Shown here one piece after another: positions 5,594 through 5,614 of a stretch of DNA of 5,614 bases. Location of the stretch: assembly GCA_023384025.1 (NCBI GenBank), contig JAHDXX010000203.1:1-5614 (forward strand), read 5' to 3'. The notes under the pieces are model-generated. The model was not told the DNA's origin, did not search any database, and saw only the letters and a program-made list of their open reading frames with translations. The DNA comes from Sphingomonadaceae bacterium. Lineage in GTDB: Bacteria > Pseudomonadota > Alphaproteobacteria > Sphingomonadales > Sphingomonadaceae. Numbering within the stretch: the stretch's first letter is position 1; every line of letters starts with the position of its first letter. A program made the position numbers and the translations under genes.

Positions 5594-5614
5594 CTTGATC
5601 GGTTGAATTGCCTT

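Noticed and set aside
1..5614. tRNA, rRNA, CRISPR arrays, insertion sequences or integrase attachment sites
   Set aside because: No cloverleaf, rRNA signature, regularly spaced repeat array, transposase frame or terminal inverted repeat was found on either strand.

Overview
The window is about 5.6 kb of GC-rich DNA, mostly near 65-75 % GC by eye. It looks like chromosomal DNA of an alphaproteobacterium, most likely Sphingomonadales (Erythrobacter/Porphyrobacter-like). This rests on the adrenodoxin-type ferredoxin tail, the ParC sequence, the hairpin-plus-G-run intergenic repeats and the style of the uncharacterised lipoprotein, all compared from memory without a database search.

Layout: (1) 1-150, C-terminal end of a [2Fe-2S] ferredoxin (+). 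(2) 151-262, a convergent intergenic region with two hairpin/G-run repeat units in inverted orientation. (3) 263-1159 (-), a DUF4349-type lipoprotein with a C-terminal membrane helix. (4) 1160-1339, a divergent control region with a tandem 11-bp-period repeat resembling an OmpR/PhoB-family operator, followed by a leader with small hairpins. (5) 1340-2110 (+), a bacterial voltage-gated sodium channel (BacNav/NaChBac-NavAb family) with a complete voltage sensor and TLESWSM filter. (6) 2111-2168, a short gap with a strong hairpin and a DnaA-box-like 9-mer. (7) 2169-4463 (+), complete parC (topoisomerase IV subunit A). (8) 4551-5324 (+), a twin-arginine-type lipoprotein of unknown function, overlapped by 4 bases by (9) 5321-5593 (+), a 90-residue fragment resembling the N-terminus of a lipase-like alpha/beta hydrolase.

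How the genes relate: the lipoprotein and sodium channel diverge from one control region and may be co-regulated or oppositely regulated. The channel and parC lie head to tail 58 bases apart, but a hairpin separates them. The last two genes form a translationally coupled pair. From about 5220 the GC content falls abruptly to about 50 % inside the lipoprotein gene. Together with the truncated hydrolase, this suggests a recombination boundary. I see no complete new defence or mobile system. The items most worth following are the 11-bp repeat array before the channel, the inverted repeat units, and the mosaic lipoprotein/hydrolase pair.
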